Assembly: GCF_001417965.1 (NCBI RefSeq)
Contig: NW_018388191.1
Coordinates: 980,972-1,044,971, forward strand
Direction: 5' to 3'
DNA length: 64,000 nucleotides
From: Exaiptasia diaphana
Taxonomy: Eukaryota > Cnidaria > Anthozoa > Actiniaria > Aiptasiidae
The position numbers were made by a program, and so were the translations under genes. Positions 48,959-58,801 of the stretch are shown piece after piece. Under the pieces are notes generated by a model. That model ran no database searches. It was given only the letters and a program-made list of their open reading frames with translations, and was not told where the DNA came from. Numbering within the stretch: the stretch's first letter is position 1; each line of letters opens with the position of its first letter.

Positions 48959-51900
48959 ATGTTTCTTGGAAGAAATCTGGCATTAAAGTTGATAATTCTG
49001 GGTACAGTGGTCAGTGTAAACAATGGTAAGCACGATTTGGGTTTGGTAATTATTGGTTTCTAGTCTTTACCAACACAACAGTATTTCTTTAGACTAATCT
49101 TGTGTCCACAAAGGGAGGGGATATCGCGGTGGTTTCACTTATTCTCGTAATTACAAGCTTTTAGTGACTTCTCTGTTTTAATTTACGGCAGACAAATGGA
49201 TCAAAGATTCCCAAAGCGCGTTGTGCTTTTTGATTTTGCTGTTTCATCAGAACCGTTCTTTCCTCCCTTCTCCCCCACTGCTACAGTTGTCTTTAGCGTC
49301 ATATTTTAGCAAAAACAAAGCCCTTAAACGTTTCTGTTCGGTATTATCGACCTACGGCGTTATGACGGAAGCGTTTTCAACGAATTTATGCCCGATTTGT
49401 CTTGGACGTACAAGATGTACGGTTTAGATAATTGCTTGCTTCGAGGCGTTATCTTGTACTGTTTACAAAGATGTTCGATATTATGTTGGCAAAATTTCAA
49501 AAGAATATTCTCGTTCTGTTGACATGAGGTGACCTGAAGATTCATCGTGTGTTATCGACCAATTAGAAATGGTAAAAGAAAGAACAGACAAGCAGTTATA
49601 ATTTGTTTGCCATCGCTATACTGGGTTATTTGTTTTTATCAAGCCAAAAAATGACTCTAACTTTACATGCAATAGTATTCAGAGAACGCGGCTTAATTTT
49701 GGCCAGCAATCACATCGTGGTTTTATCACTACTCTTTAGCTGTTTCTTATCGATAAGAACAACGCTCGGCGGATGAACTCGTCATCCGTTTCAGAGACAG
49801 CCAACATTAATGCAATTACTTGTCACGCTACGCTTTGTATTTACGTAAAAAAATATATAGTAATTTTACAGGCCTTTTGTATGAGGACTTTAAATTAAAC
49901 ATGATCTAAAACAGCACAGCATTGGTGTGCTGTAAATAAAGAAGTGACCCTATATAATAGTATATGTTAATTAACGTTTCTGGAGATAAGAGGTCTGTAC
50001 GCTGGCTGTTATCTCTCTTAGTCTTGACGGAATAAATGATCTCTGCCTTCAATCTAACCCTTGACGTTTATCCTCTCCATTAAGCTCAGCTGATTTGCTC
50101 GCTGATTTGTTGAATATATTTGACTAATATTTGATTATATTTATAATTTTACCAACACCCCAATCGTTATTATTATAGCTAGCGTCAAAAGTTGTTTGTC
50201 ACCGAATATCAGACAAGCAAAGCTTTTTAGCTTTTTTTGATGAATTAATCGAGTACTTTACGTTTTGCATTTATAATTTATGTAAACCTGGACGCGACAA
50301 GCTGTTTATACTCAATGTAGCTGCACCATGTTTACCAAGTTTTAGCGTAAGGTCAGAGATCACACCGCGGTCTACAGACAACCGGAGATAAAACTTGATC
50401 CTAGGACAAGAGTGCAAGAAGCGGATGAAAGAGAAACGGAAGGGATAAAATAGTGGGAAATAAAAGAGAAATAGAACAGGGCATTACAGTGAGATTAAGC
50501 GTGGAGGGAAAAAGGGTATTAGGATGAGAGATGGAAGGAGACGACAGAGACTAGATTTATCGAGTATCATATCATATAACATGACGTCAAATGCTGAGAG
50601 ACCTTGGGCGCTAGGCACACATAATGACATAACTCAATAGAGATAGCTTTCGAGTATATGATTGCCCAAGAAAAAAAGCACAAATAGTTAAGTCATAATA
50701 ACGTATGTTTCAAAATCTTTCTTTTTTGCAGCGAAAACACCGAACACTTTCGAAGACTTTCCGGTGGACCCTGCGATTCATGGATTCCAGATTCTAAAAC
50801 AGAAACTAATATCTCCAAAAACTTCACAAAGCCCTGTATCAGTGTTTCAAGGAATTCAAAGATTCATTGCCGAGAAATTTAAAAACGAAATTGTACGTCT
50901 ATATACATTTCTACCGCACAAGTATCGCTGTAACATTCTAAAGAATTTGGTAAATATTACCACTTGTAATAGTACTTTTATAACTCATGTACTGCTTAAA
51001 AACAATATCATGCAAGAATCTAAAATGATAGGGTGTGTTTCGCACAGAACATTTCCCTGCAATGGGAAGAACATCACTCACAAGATTTTAAATGCATTTT
51101 GGAATCAAATGGCGAACTTATTCAGCGAACTTCCAGTGCCATTTCAGTGCACTATAGTCAACAAGATATCGTCATTTGCGCCATCGAAGAGACACAGACA
51201 AAAGCGTAGTTCCGTTCTCAATGAAGGTAAAACATCGCGAAAAAGTCTACAAATGGTTGAAAGACAGCTACAAGAAGTATACCCAAGTCTTAAGATAACT
51301 CAGAAGTGCTCAAAAGTGTGGAAACCACTGAGAAAGAAAGTCCCTCTTTCGAGTTTAGCGTCCTTGGTGAATATTACAGTAAAACTTGACAAAGGGACGC
51401 GTAGAAAAGCTTGGGTTAAACGTTTAAGAAAGAAAGCTTATCGAATATACAGGATATATAGAAGGTTTAATGGTAACGCATCGTCACAGATAGATATTCC
51501 TTTGCTTTCTTATCCATCAAAGCCGCCATTGTTGAAAAAGAAAGATGTGCGACTGAACATCATTCGCTTTACCAAAAAAAGTCGTTTGGTGGTTAATGTT
51601 GTATTCAGATTAGAAATAAAGGAGCCCGGAAAGTCAAACTATAGCAAAGTGAAATCAGCTGCGCAGATTATCAAGGCAATTAACTCCACTGGGCCTGGAA
51701 CAATGGCACGTGTATTTAACGGTATTGTGTTGGCAATAACTGATGCAAAGAAGACCAAAGTGGAGACGAACTCGTTGTGGACCAGCAATGATACGGCAAA
51801 GGCACTCAAGCAGTTCCCTAGTCATCTCAGATCATATTTTCGTTTTGGCATGGAACGAATGGGAAGGTGTTTAGTAATGATATATATCTCTACAAACCTT

Positions 51901-52857
51901 CAAAAAGACCTTAGACCTGTTGAGATGTTTTACAATTCTCACAACTATTTACCGAAAAAGTATTTCTGTTTACATAAAAAAAGCATATCTGTCAACATGA
52001 GCATCCGATATATTGCAAATGAGACGTTTCCAAAATCAAAAGAAAACAAGGAACGCGGGAAAAACACGATAAAAAAGGAAAAAAATCTCCTCCTGGAAAA
52101 AATAAACGAACGGGATTCCAATATCACTTATGCATTTCCAGTAAGCGAGCAACCAGACGTCGACGAAAAAGATGGAAAAGAAGTTGAGGAGACGTCATCG
52201 AGAAGGAAAGTTACCGCTTTAGAAATAGGTTTATTTACTGTTCTTGCGTTTCTTTGTTTAGCCATTGCAGCATTTACCATCAACTGCATCATGTTTGCTT
52301 TCAAAAAGAGATCAGCACATGCTGCAGGTAAACCACCACCCAAATCTGCCTTCGCGCTGTTCAGTAAAGTGAACGAGACAAATCTAAAAGAGACGTCGGA
52401 GAATACTCCACGAATAAATCTAGCGTTGCCAAAAGCAGAAAATGCTAAAATCGACACGAAACTCGGTAGAACAACAAAGGACTCTCCTTCGAAACACAAA
52501 TCATCAAATACGCCCCAACAAATCGACTCCGAGCAAAACGTCTACTCAATGGACCCTTTGAGGTCGATTGTTCCTGATTCTAGTGAACCTCTTAAGACTA
52601 AAGAGATAGCACAAAATATTCTCGAAAATGGCGAGTCAAATGACGATGTATTCTCTGAGCATTTGTCCTCTGGTGCAAGCATTGAAGTAAATAATGATAT
52701 ATCCACCGACCATAGAGGTAGCAAACAAAGAACACTGAAAGAGTCTTGTGGTGAAATGAGACTGTTATCTGAAAGTGATAATATGACATTGAGTAATAGG
52801 AGAGATGTAGATCCGTATATTAAGAACAATACAATACAAGTCGTTGTAGTGTTTTGA
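48959..52857 (+). CDS. Type I membrane protein with TMEM132-like transmembrane segment
   Basis: Two coding exons, 48959-49025 and 50732-52857, give about 730 residues. Exon 1 encodes a signal peptide (MFLGRNLALKLIILGTVVSV). The ectodomain (about 24-515) is basic, with several N-glycosylation sequons, scattered Cys and a furin-type site RHRQKR at about 176-181. I do not recognise its fold. The membrane segment (about 518-545) reads ALEIGLFTVLAFLCLAIAAF and continues TINCIMFAFKK. It closely resembles TMEM132 ([20 protein letters not shown]..INC). The cytoplasmic tail of about 185 residues is Ser/Thr-rich and starts KPPPKSAFALF; it ends VVVVF, a possible class II PDZ ligand. Splicing in frame with the signal peptide supports this model; GTG at 50764 is an internal Val codon. 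Known TMEM132 proteins are larger adhesion-type receptors. Confidence 0.7.
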
Positions 52858-53824
52858 CGACAAGGAGTAAACACGACGTAGCAACCACGTGACAGTCAAG
52901 ACAATGACGTCCAAGATTATGACGCAATGTTTCTTTTTATAGCAACAGTGTAGCATGATAAATCTCAGCCAAAGCAATAATATGGGACAATGCCAAAACC
53001 ATGAATTTAGTTTCATGCCAGTGCAAAAGAAGATGAATATATATTTTATATAAAAAAGACTATGTCGTAAATATGTACATAGAAAATTAGTTATCGTATT
53101 CAGTTCATGTTCTCATTTCATGTTGTAAACTTGATGCAAAAACGGTTTTTTGTAAGTTTACAGTGCAATTTGCACTCATTAAAATAAATAAATAAATAAA
53201 TGAACTTAAGATATATTCTAAAAAGCGTTGATCTATAAGAGAATAGAAAACTACAGAAGTCATTCGAGTGGGGTCATTAAATCCGTGAAACAAAAGTGTG
53301 ATAGTCAAATACGTACAAAAGAAAACAAAGCAATTTGCAGAATTTGCGCTTACAAAGTTCTATTAGTGTAATGTGTATTTCACGGGCTTTTTGACTTCAT
53401 TCTACAAGACTAATATAGTGAGAGACAAATTAAAATATAATAATTGAGTCCTGAATTTTTTTTTTTCTATTATTCTTCTATTGAGTCTCGATTGTACAAA
53501 AAATACTGACTATGCAAGTCTTGCAGGGTCAAATAAACGGCTCAAAATAGTCTGGGCAAACCACAGGCAACCTAAGCTAAGCATTTGACAAGCAGATTTA
53601 GGGATATCTATAATGTTTATTTTTTCTTTCAAAAAGTTCTCAATCATGCATCATAGATATCCCCAAATCTACTAGTCAAACGCTAAGTTTGGGTTGCCTG
53701 TGCAGTCTATACTTCTTATGGGTTTCCTGTGTAAATGCGTGGTCACCTGGTAATCTTGTGACCAAAATAAAAGGTACAAAGAAAATATTTCCCGGTGAAA
53801 GTTCTAAGTACTAGTTTAGACTGT
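52858..53824. other. Intergenic, upstream of SLC15-like gene
   Basis: It holds the 3'UTR of the preceding gene (AATAAA at about 53181), an AAAT microsatellite (53182-53203), a T11 run near 53456 and a palindromic element at 53563-53701 close to the next start codon. Confidence 0.55.
53563..53701. mobile_element. Short palindromic MITE upstream of SLC15-like gene
   Basis: ACAGGCAACCTAAGCTAAGC (left) faces ACAGGCAACCCAAACTTAGC (reverse of the right end). Both continue through TTTGAC.AG.AGATTT.GGGATATCTAT, giving about 50-bp arms with about 85% identity around a 40-bp loop. It ends about 120 bp before the SLC15 start codon. Confidence 0.8.
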
Positions 53825-56756
53825 ATGGGTATGCAAGATTTTCCTCCTATAACAGACGCAGGAGAAATGAGCTTGGCTAACGAAAGAACATCGTTATTAA
53901 ACGATTCACCGAATAATGGTTTTTGCGGAAGACTCCGTCAAACATGGCCGTTGTTGTGCATCGTTTTGACAGTTTTACTTGAACGGACAGCATATTATGG
54001 TATCTTGGCCAATCTAGTTCTATTTCTAAATGACGAACTAGGATTTACAAGGGACCAGACAGTTATTTCTTTGTTTTTATTCACTGGCACGGCGTGGCTG
54101 TTCTCCACTATTGGAGGATTAATTGGTGATTCCTACTCGGGCCGATTCAAAGCAATTTTGTTCAGTCTTGTCATCTATATTATTGGAGCAATTATTCTGG
54201 ATATTGTTGCTCTCTTTCATAAAGCCCTGTCAAGTCAGTCACATCCTATCATGGTCGTGGTTGTTGTTTTCTCGTACATTTGTTTGTCTTTTGGTGAGGG
54301 TGCATTTAAAGCCAATACATCGGCATTCGGTGGTGAACAGTTGATAAATCATGATGCTGAAACATATCGAAGGTTTTTTAGTTGGTTTTATTGGGCGATT
54401 AATATCGGGAGTTTTATTGGATTCAGTCTTCTTGCCTGGGTACAAATAAAGATTAACTTTAAGGTTGGCTATTTTATCCCAATTGGGTGTCTAGTGGCTG
54501 CTTTTATAATATTTTTGATACCCAATTCCAAGTACACTATATATCCATTATCAAGTAATGTGTTTAAGAAAGTATTTGGGATTGTAAGAGAGGCGTTCTC
54601 CCTCAGAAAGGCCAAATCAACGAGGTATGTTTTGAAAGTAATACTCTATTAGTATGGAATACTGCATGATTGAATAAATGAATGCCAGAATATAACAATT
54701 TTTCTTTACATCTAAACAGCAGGTGCCCTGGTCTTGAGGAAGTGATGCCAATTCGCAGTTGGTTAGACAGAGCCATGTGTAAATATGGAGGCAGCTATTT
54801 AGATTCTGAAGTGTTGGAAGTTAAGAATTTATTAAGGATTAAGATAATCTTTGCTACACTGATTCCTTATTGGTTAATATATTTCCAGGTAAAGTAATAC
54901 TAGTGATACTCTAATATCAGGTAATACCAGAAATATTGCCAGGTAATTGAATATCAAATATATTACCAGGCAATTCCAAAAAGATTGCCTGGTAATTGTG
55001 TATGAACTATATTACCAGTACATTCCTTATGATATAGAAATGAAAGAAAGTTGTAGTGCTTAGAAGGAGGCAATTCCAGGAGAAAGACCCTTAGGAATAA
55101 ATTCAGAAAAATTAATTTCTGACCTCACTGGGATACGAACCCAAGACCTTTGGATTTGTATTACCGATGCTCTACCAGATGAGCTACAAGGCCAGACTGG
55201 GAGCAGGTCGGGGTGAAATAGATGTTGGGTTGCGGTAACAGAATAATGTAAAGATATGAATATGAGGACTGCATGGCACTATGATAGAACAGATATAGAA
55301 ATGAGTGAGGTTGGAAGTTAATTTTTCTGAATTTATTCCTTAGGGTCTTTCTCCCAGAATTGCCTCCTTCTAAGCACTATAACTTTCTTTCATTTCTATA
55401 TCGTATCTATCATAGTGCCAGAGAGCATCAGTAGTACAAATCTGAAGGTCGTGGGTTTGATTCCAAGTGAAGTCAGAAATTAATTTTTCCAAATTTATTC
55501 CTAAGGGTCTTTCTCCTGGAATTGCCTCCTTCTAAGCACTATAACTTTCTTTCATTTCTACTCATTACTTATGATATATATATTTTATGTCCAGATGAAT
55601 TCAACCTTCTTAATCCAAGGATTGCACATGGACTTAGAGTTGATAAAGAGCAACAGTACAGAAGGCTTTAAGGATGTACCTGCTGCTTGGCTGAGCTTGG
55701 CTGATGTCACAGTTGTAATACTGTTGATTCCACTGATGGATAAAGTAATATATCCTTGGTTTCGACGCAAAGGTTGGGAACCGTCACTCATTAGCAGAAT
55801 ATCACTGGGTTTGTATTTTCCAGATTTGTTTGAAAGGTACTTGGCATGTTCGTGATTATAGAACTTCAAGATAATACTTTCTTTTGTAGGGTTCCTTTTT
55901 GCTACAGCTTCCATGTTCACAGCTGGAATTGTAGAATNTCAAAGACAGCAGAACTTGAAGAACTATCCTTCCAATATACAAGAGATAAATAACAAACAAT
56001 ACATTGCAGCAGACATGAGCATTTTTTATCAGGTCCCGCAGTATGCGTTGATTGGAATCAGTGAAGTGCTTGCAAGTGTTGGGTGTACGTATCATAGAAT
56101 CAATGTTTTGCAAAGCTCAAACTTTGATTAGAGTGCTTACACTATGACCAAGTAATAAAATCTAAATAGTTATTATCTAATAGTTCTTATTTAGTGACTA
56201 TTAGTCACTATCATTCAACTGAAACAATACCTCATTACAACTGTTACAGTTGAGTAATAGCAATTAATAGTTACTAAATAAGAACTATTAGATAGTAAAT
56301 ATTTAGATTTTATTTCATGTTCATAGTGTGAACACTCTAGAATGAACCTTCACCTTTATTACAGATTATTGTAATGTAGCATTAATGTTTTTTTTAGGCT
56401 TGGAGTTTGCTTATCGCGAAGCCCCAGAGTCAATGCATGGTTTTGTGATGGGTCTTTTCTATCTGATTGGTTCTGTAGGTAATCTCTTGGGTGCTGGACT
56501 GTATGCTTTCTCCACTCATGCCTTGAATTGGACTTGTAACACTAAACCAACATCTGCAGACCTTGGACATTTGGATTATTACTTTTATCTGCTTGGTGGG
56601 ATTCTATTTGTGACTTGGTTGATATTTATTGTATTTTCTGCTCCACTTCGTTACAAGAGTGACACTAGTTTATCTAGAACCAAATATTCAAGTTTGATTA
56701 GTTCTGATGCAAGTGACAGCAGCATCAGTCATCGATATACATCAGTTGTAACATGA
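53825..56756 (+). CDS. SLC15A3/A4-like proton-coupled peptide/histidine transporter
   Basis: Five exons: 53825-54624, 54720-54888, 55595-55808, 55890-56084, 56398-56756; 578 residues (human SLC15A4 577). The start is ATG in MGMQDFPPITDAGEM. GTG at 53795 is in frame but is not taken as a start. An ERTSLL acidic dileucine signal (Glu20, Leu24-Leu25) suggests lysosomal sorting, as in SLC15A4. POT-family motifs: LLERTAYYGILANLVLFLND, GEGAFKANTSAFGGEQ, RRFFSWFYWAINIGSFIG, IFATLIPYWLIYFQ, QVPQYALIGISEVLASVG, LEFAYREAPESMHGF. It probably exports histidine and small peptides from endolysosomes with protons. The donor of exon 4 (56085) was chosen by frame. An N lies at 55937. SINEs fill intron 2 and a MITE intron 4. 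Confidence 0.93.
55034..55203 (-). mobile_element. tRNA-derived SINE
   Basis: The minus-strand head spans about 55125-55203 with A box TAGCTCATCTGGTAGAGC and B box GGGTTCGTATCCC, as in tRNAs with a GTAGCTCA start. The body continues GTCAGAAATTAATTTTTCTG, then AGGGTCTTTCTCCTGGAATT, then CTATAACTTTCTTTCATTTC. It lies in SLC15-like intron 2 with two further related copies. Confidence 0.8.
55290..55560 (+). mobile_element. Two more copies of the same SINE, plus strand
   Basis: The copy at 55290-55402 holds mainly the body (AATTTTTCTGAATTTATTCC to TTTCATTTCTATATC). The copy at 55418-55560 keeps part of the tRNA-like head (GAGAGCATCAGTAG..GGTCGTGGGTTTGATTCC) followed by the same body. With the minus-strand copy they form a head-to-head cluster. 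Confidence 0.75.
56129..56339. mobile_element. Palindromic MITE with TA flanks
   Basis: TIRs begin GAGTGCTTACACTATGA (left) and GAGTGTTCACACTATGA (reverse of right), both flanked by TA. The arms extend through AAAATCTAAATA.TTA.TATC and TAATAGTTCTTATTTAGT, so almost all 211 bp fold back. It lies in SLC15-like intron 4. Confidence 0.88.
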
Positions 56757-57505
56757 TGAATATGATTTGATTCTAATTTATGGAAAATATTGAATATTAA
56801 GGACGCTAAAGTGACACAAATGGAGCTCGTATATTTGGTTGAAAACCGAGAAGAAATTGGTCAGTCATCAGCAGTCTTACCATTGTCACAAGTAGTGTTG
56901 ACTTGCTCATGAGCATCAATGACTTCATTACCAATACACCATAGTAACTAGTTTTTATAAAACCACAAAATTGTAGAAATATAAAAGTAAAAGATTTGAC
57001 CAAAGAGACTGCAGGACGTACCAGGAGAGAATTAGAGAAAAGGCACTTTTAGTACTTTTTTATAGCACTTTTAGGACTCCATGCAAGAAAAATTCTGAGG
57101 ACTGCCAAAATTGGATGAGGCAGTAGGCAGGGTATAATTTGGCAGTCGGAGGAATTTTTCAACCTAATAATTGTATATCTAGATATGATTCCTAGCTGTT
57201 CAATTAAGAATATAATTGGACAGCAACCTATTTAGAATTTAATAAGTGGATATATAATTAGGTATTATAACTGGGCAATTCATATTTATTTTGGTACAGC
57301 ATAGTTGTCGTGCAGAGAATTTGAAAAGTCAAAGTGTTTTTAGATCTATTATTTTTATGCTTATGTGTGTATACACCCGAACATTTTTACATTTTTCTGG
57401 TGAAATACAAAATAGATAAGAACTCTTTATTACTGGAGAATCAAGATAAGGGTGAAACGATGGAAAAATAGTAATAGTTTTATTTTAGAAATAATCAGTG
57501 TATTC
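56757..57505. other. Convergent intergenic DNA, SLC15-like and BAR gene
   Basis: Probably 3'UTRs of two convergent genes. It is AT-rich with several TATATAATTAGGTATT-like stretches near 57250. No coding signal is seen. Confidence 0.45.
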
Positions 57506-58300
57506 CTAAAGATCGACGAGACAAAGAGGTGAATCTAGTGTCTTGTTCTTTACAAAAAGAAAATCTTTCGACTTTATTTCAGGTGATTTTCTCCCGGTTT
57601 TCTCTTCTATAAGCCTAAAAACTGTGTTATCATCATTAATCGTCTCTGGTATTTTCATTAAGTGTTTGTATGCGTCTGTGTAAGTTTGAAGGCATTTGGC
57701 ATGGAATTGCATCTCTGTACGGACAAATTCCCGAAGGATACGGCCCGAGTCTTGGAGTTTCTCCACCTCAAACTCTTCCATTTGTTGGTCTAGCAGGTTT
57801 CTGGAGTTCTTTGTCAGAGCCTGAGCTTTCTCCAAACGAACTTTTGTCTCCATGACCTTCCTTCTGTCGATTGGAACTTTGTTTTGTAGTTTGTTCAACA
57901 GTCCTTTTTCGCGTTGTTCTTTGTCAATTAAATGAATGCACACATCGATTTCTTTCTTGGTTTCTTTGCATTTTGTCTCATTTACGCGGAAATCCCCAGC
58001 AATTCTGCTTTTCAAGTCAATTGCAAACTGCTTTCTTTCATCTTGTAAAGCAGTTAAGTTAGTACAGAACTTTTCTACGTTTAGCGTGATGTCTTCTTGT
58101 TCCAAATCTTCAAAACATGTAGAAACTGCGTTGGAAATGCTGACACCGCGTTGACCAAGCTTTTCAGTTGTTTTGGCATATTTTTCGACGAGTTTTGCAA
58201 GTTTTTTGAAATGAGTTTCTACAAGCACGACTCTGTTTTTGTACTTCAATACGTCTTCATCTTTGCTTAAATGTATAAAGCTTGAAAAGAATCCCGACAT
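57506..58300 (-). CDS. CIBAR/FAM92-like BAR domain protein, intronless
   Basis: Single exon of 264 residues. The whole protein is a helical FAM92-type BAR domain: VVLVETHFKKLAKLVEKYAK, LNVEKFCTNLTALQDERKQF, LKSRIAGDF, then KVRLEKAQALTKNSRNLLDQ, and the family signature FVRTEMQFHAKCLQTYTDAY near 205-224. CIBAR1/2 bind curved membrane at the base of cilia and sperm annulus and work with CBY1. The C-terminal tail (about 240-264) is unrelated to CIBAR. Vertebrate CIBAR genes are multi-exon; this copy has none, and its two downstream neighbours on the same strand are also intronless. It could be a divergent paralogue or an old retrocopy kept under selection. Confidence 0.8.
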   Translation of the reverse strand: MSGFFSSFIHLSKDEDVLKYKNRVVLVETHFKKLAKLVEKYAKTTEKLGQRGVSISNAVSTCFEDLEQEDITLNVEKFCTNLTALQDERKQFAIDLKSRIAGDFRVNETKCKETKKEIDVCIHLIDKEQREKGLLNKLQNKVPIDRRKVMETKVRLEKAQALTKNSRNLLDQQMEEFEVEKLQDSGRILREFVRTEMQFHAKCLQTYTDAYKHLMKIPETINDDNTVFRLIEEKTGRKSPEIKSKDFLFVKNKTLDSPLCLVDL

Positions 58301-58390
58301 AATTCTTCACGATCACAGCCTTTTTGACTTTCTTTGATTGATATTTGAATGTCGAGCGCTTGGTCATGTCACAGCATAGATAATAAAAGC

Positions 58391-58590
58391 GTGCGCTCAT
58401 ACTAGTATTTATTATGACGTAATGTGCGCGCTCATAAGTACTAGTTCTTCTGCATGCACTAGTGCGCGCTCAATCTAGCGCTGATTATGACGTAATGCGC
58501 GTGCTCATACTTGTACTCGTGACGTCATGCGTGCGCACATACTAATACTTGTTATGTGCTGATACTAGTAGTACTTGTGACGTCACAGAC
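58391..58590. promoter_or_regulatory. Degenerate repeats with four CRE-like sites
   Basis: Just upstream of the BAR gene, GCGCGCTCATACTAGTA-like units recur. They carry TGACGTAA at 58415 and 58488 and the palindromic CRE TGACGTCA at 58520 and 58578. This arrangement could bind CREB/ATF proteins; it could equally be a decaying minisatellite. Confidence 0.6.
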
Positions 58591-58801
58591 TCTTAATGTG
58601 AACTTTTCCACTCGCTCGTTCTTCAAGAATACATAGCCAGCTCTATTTTGATTGCTGGCCATTGTGATGAATATTCTAAAGTTTATTTAAAATAAATCTA
58701 TTTATTTATTTGTTTTCTAAGTTTATGAGAAAAGAAACACGAGAAAAGTATACTACAGTTAAACATAGATTTATTTAGAAAATAATAGATTTACTAAAAG
58801 T

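Noticed and set aside
50764-50766. GTG as start of the large membrane-protein frame
   Set aside because: The frame is open upstream to a good acceptor (50731) and joins in phase to a signal-peptide exon; GTG is an internal Val.
53795-53797. GTG start for the SLC15-like protein
   Set aside because: ATG at 53825 is the first standard start and gives a family-length protein.
55125-55203. Functional tRNA gene on the minus strand
   Set aside because: A and B boxes are present, but the acceptor stem does not close and SINE body sequence follows; related copies nearby share that body.
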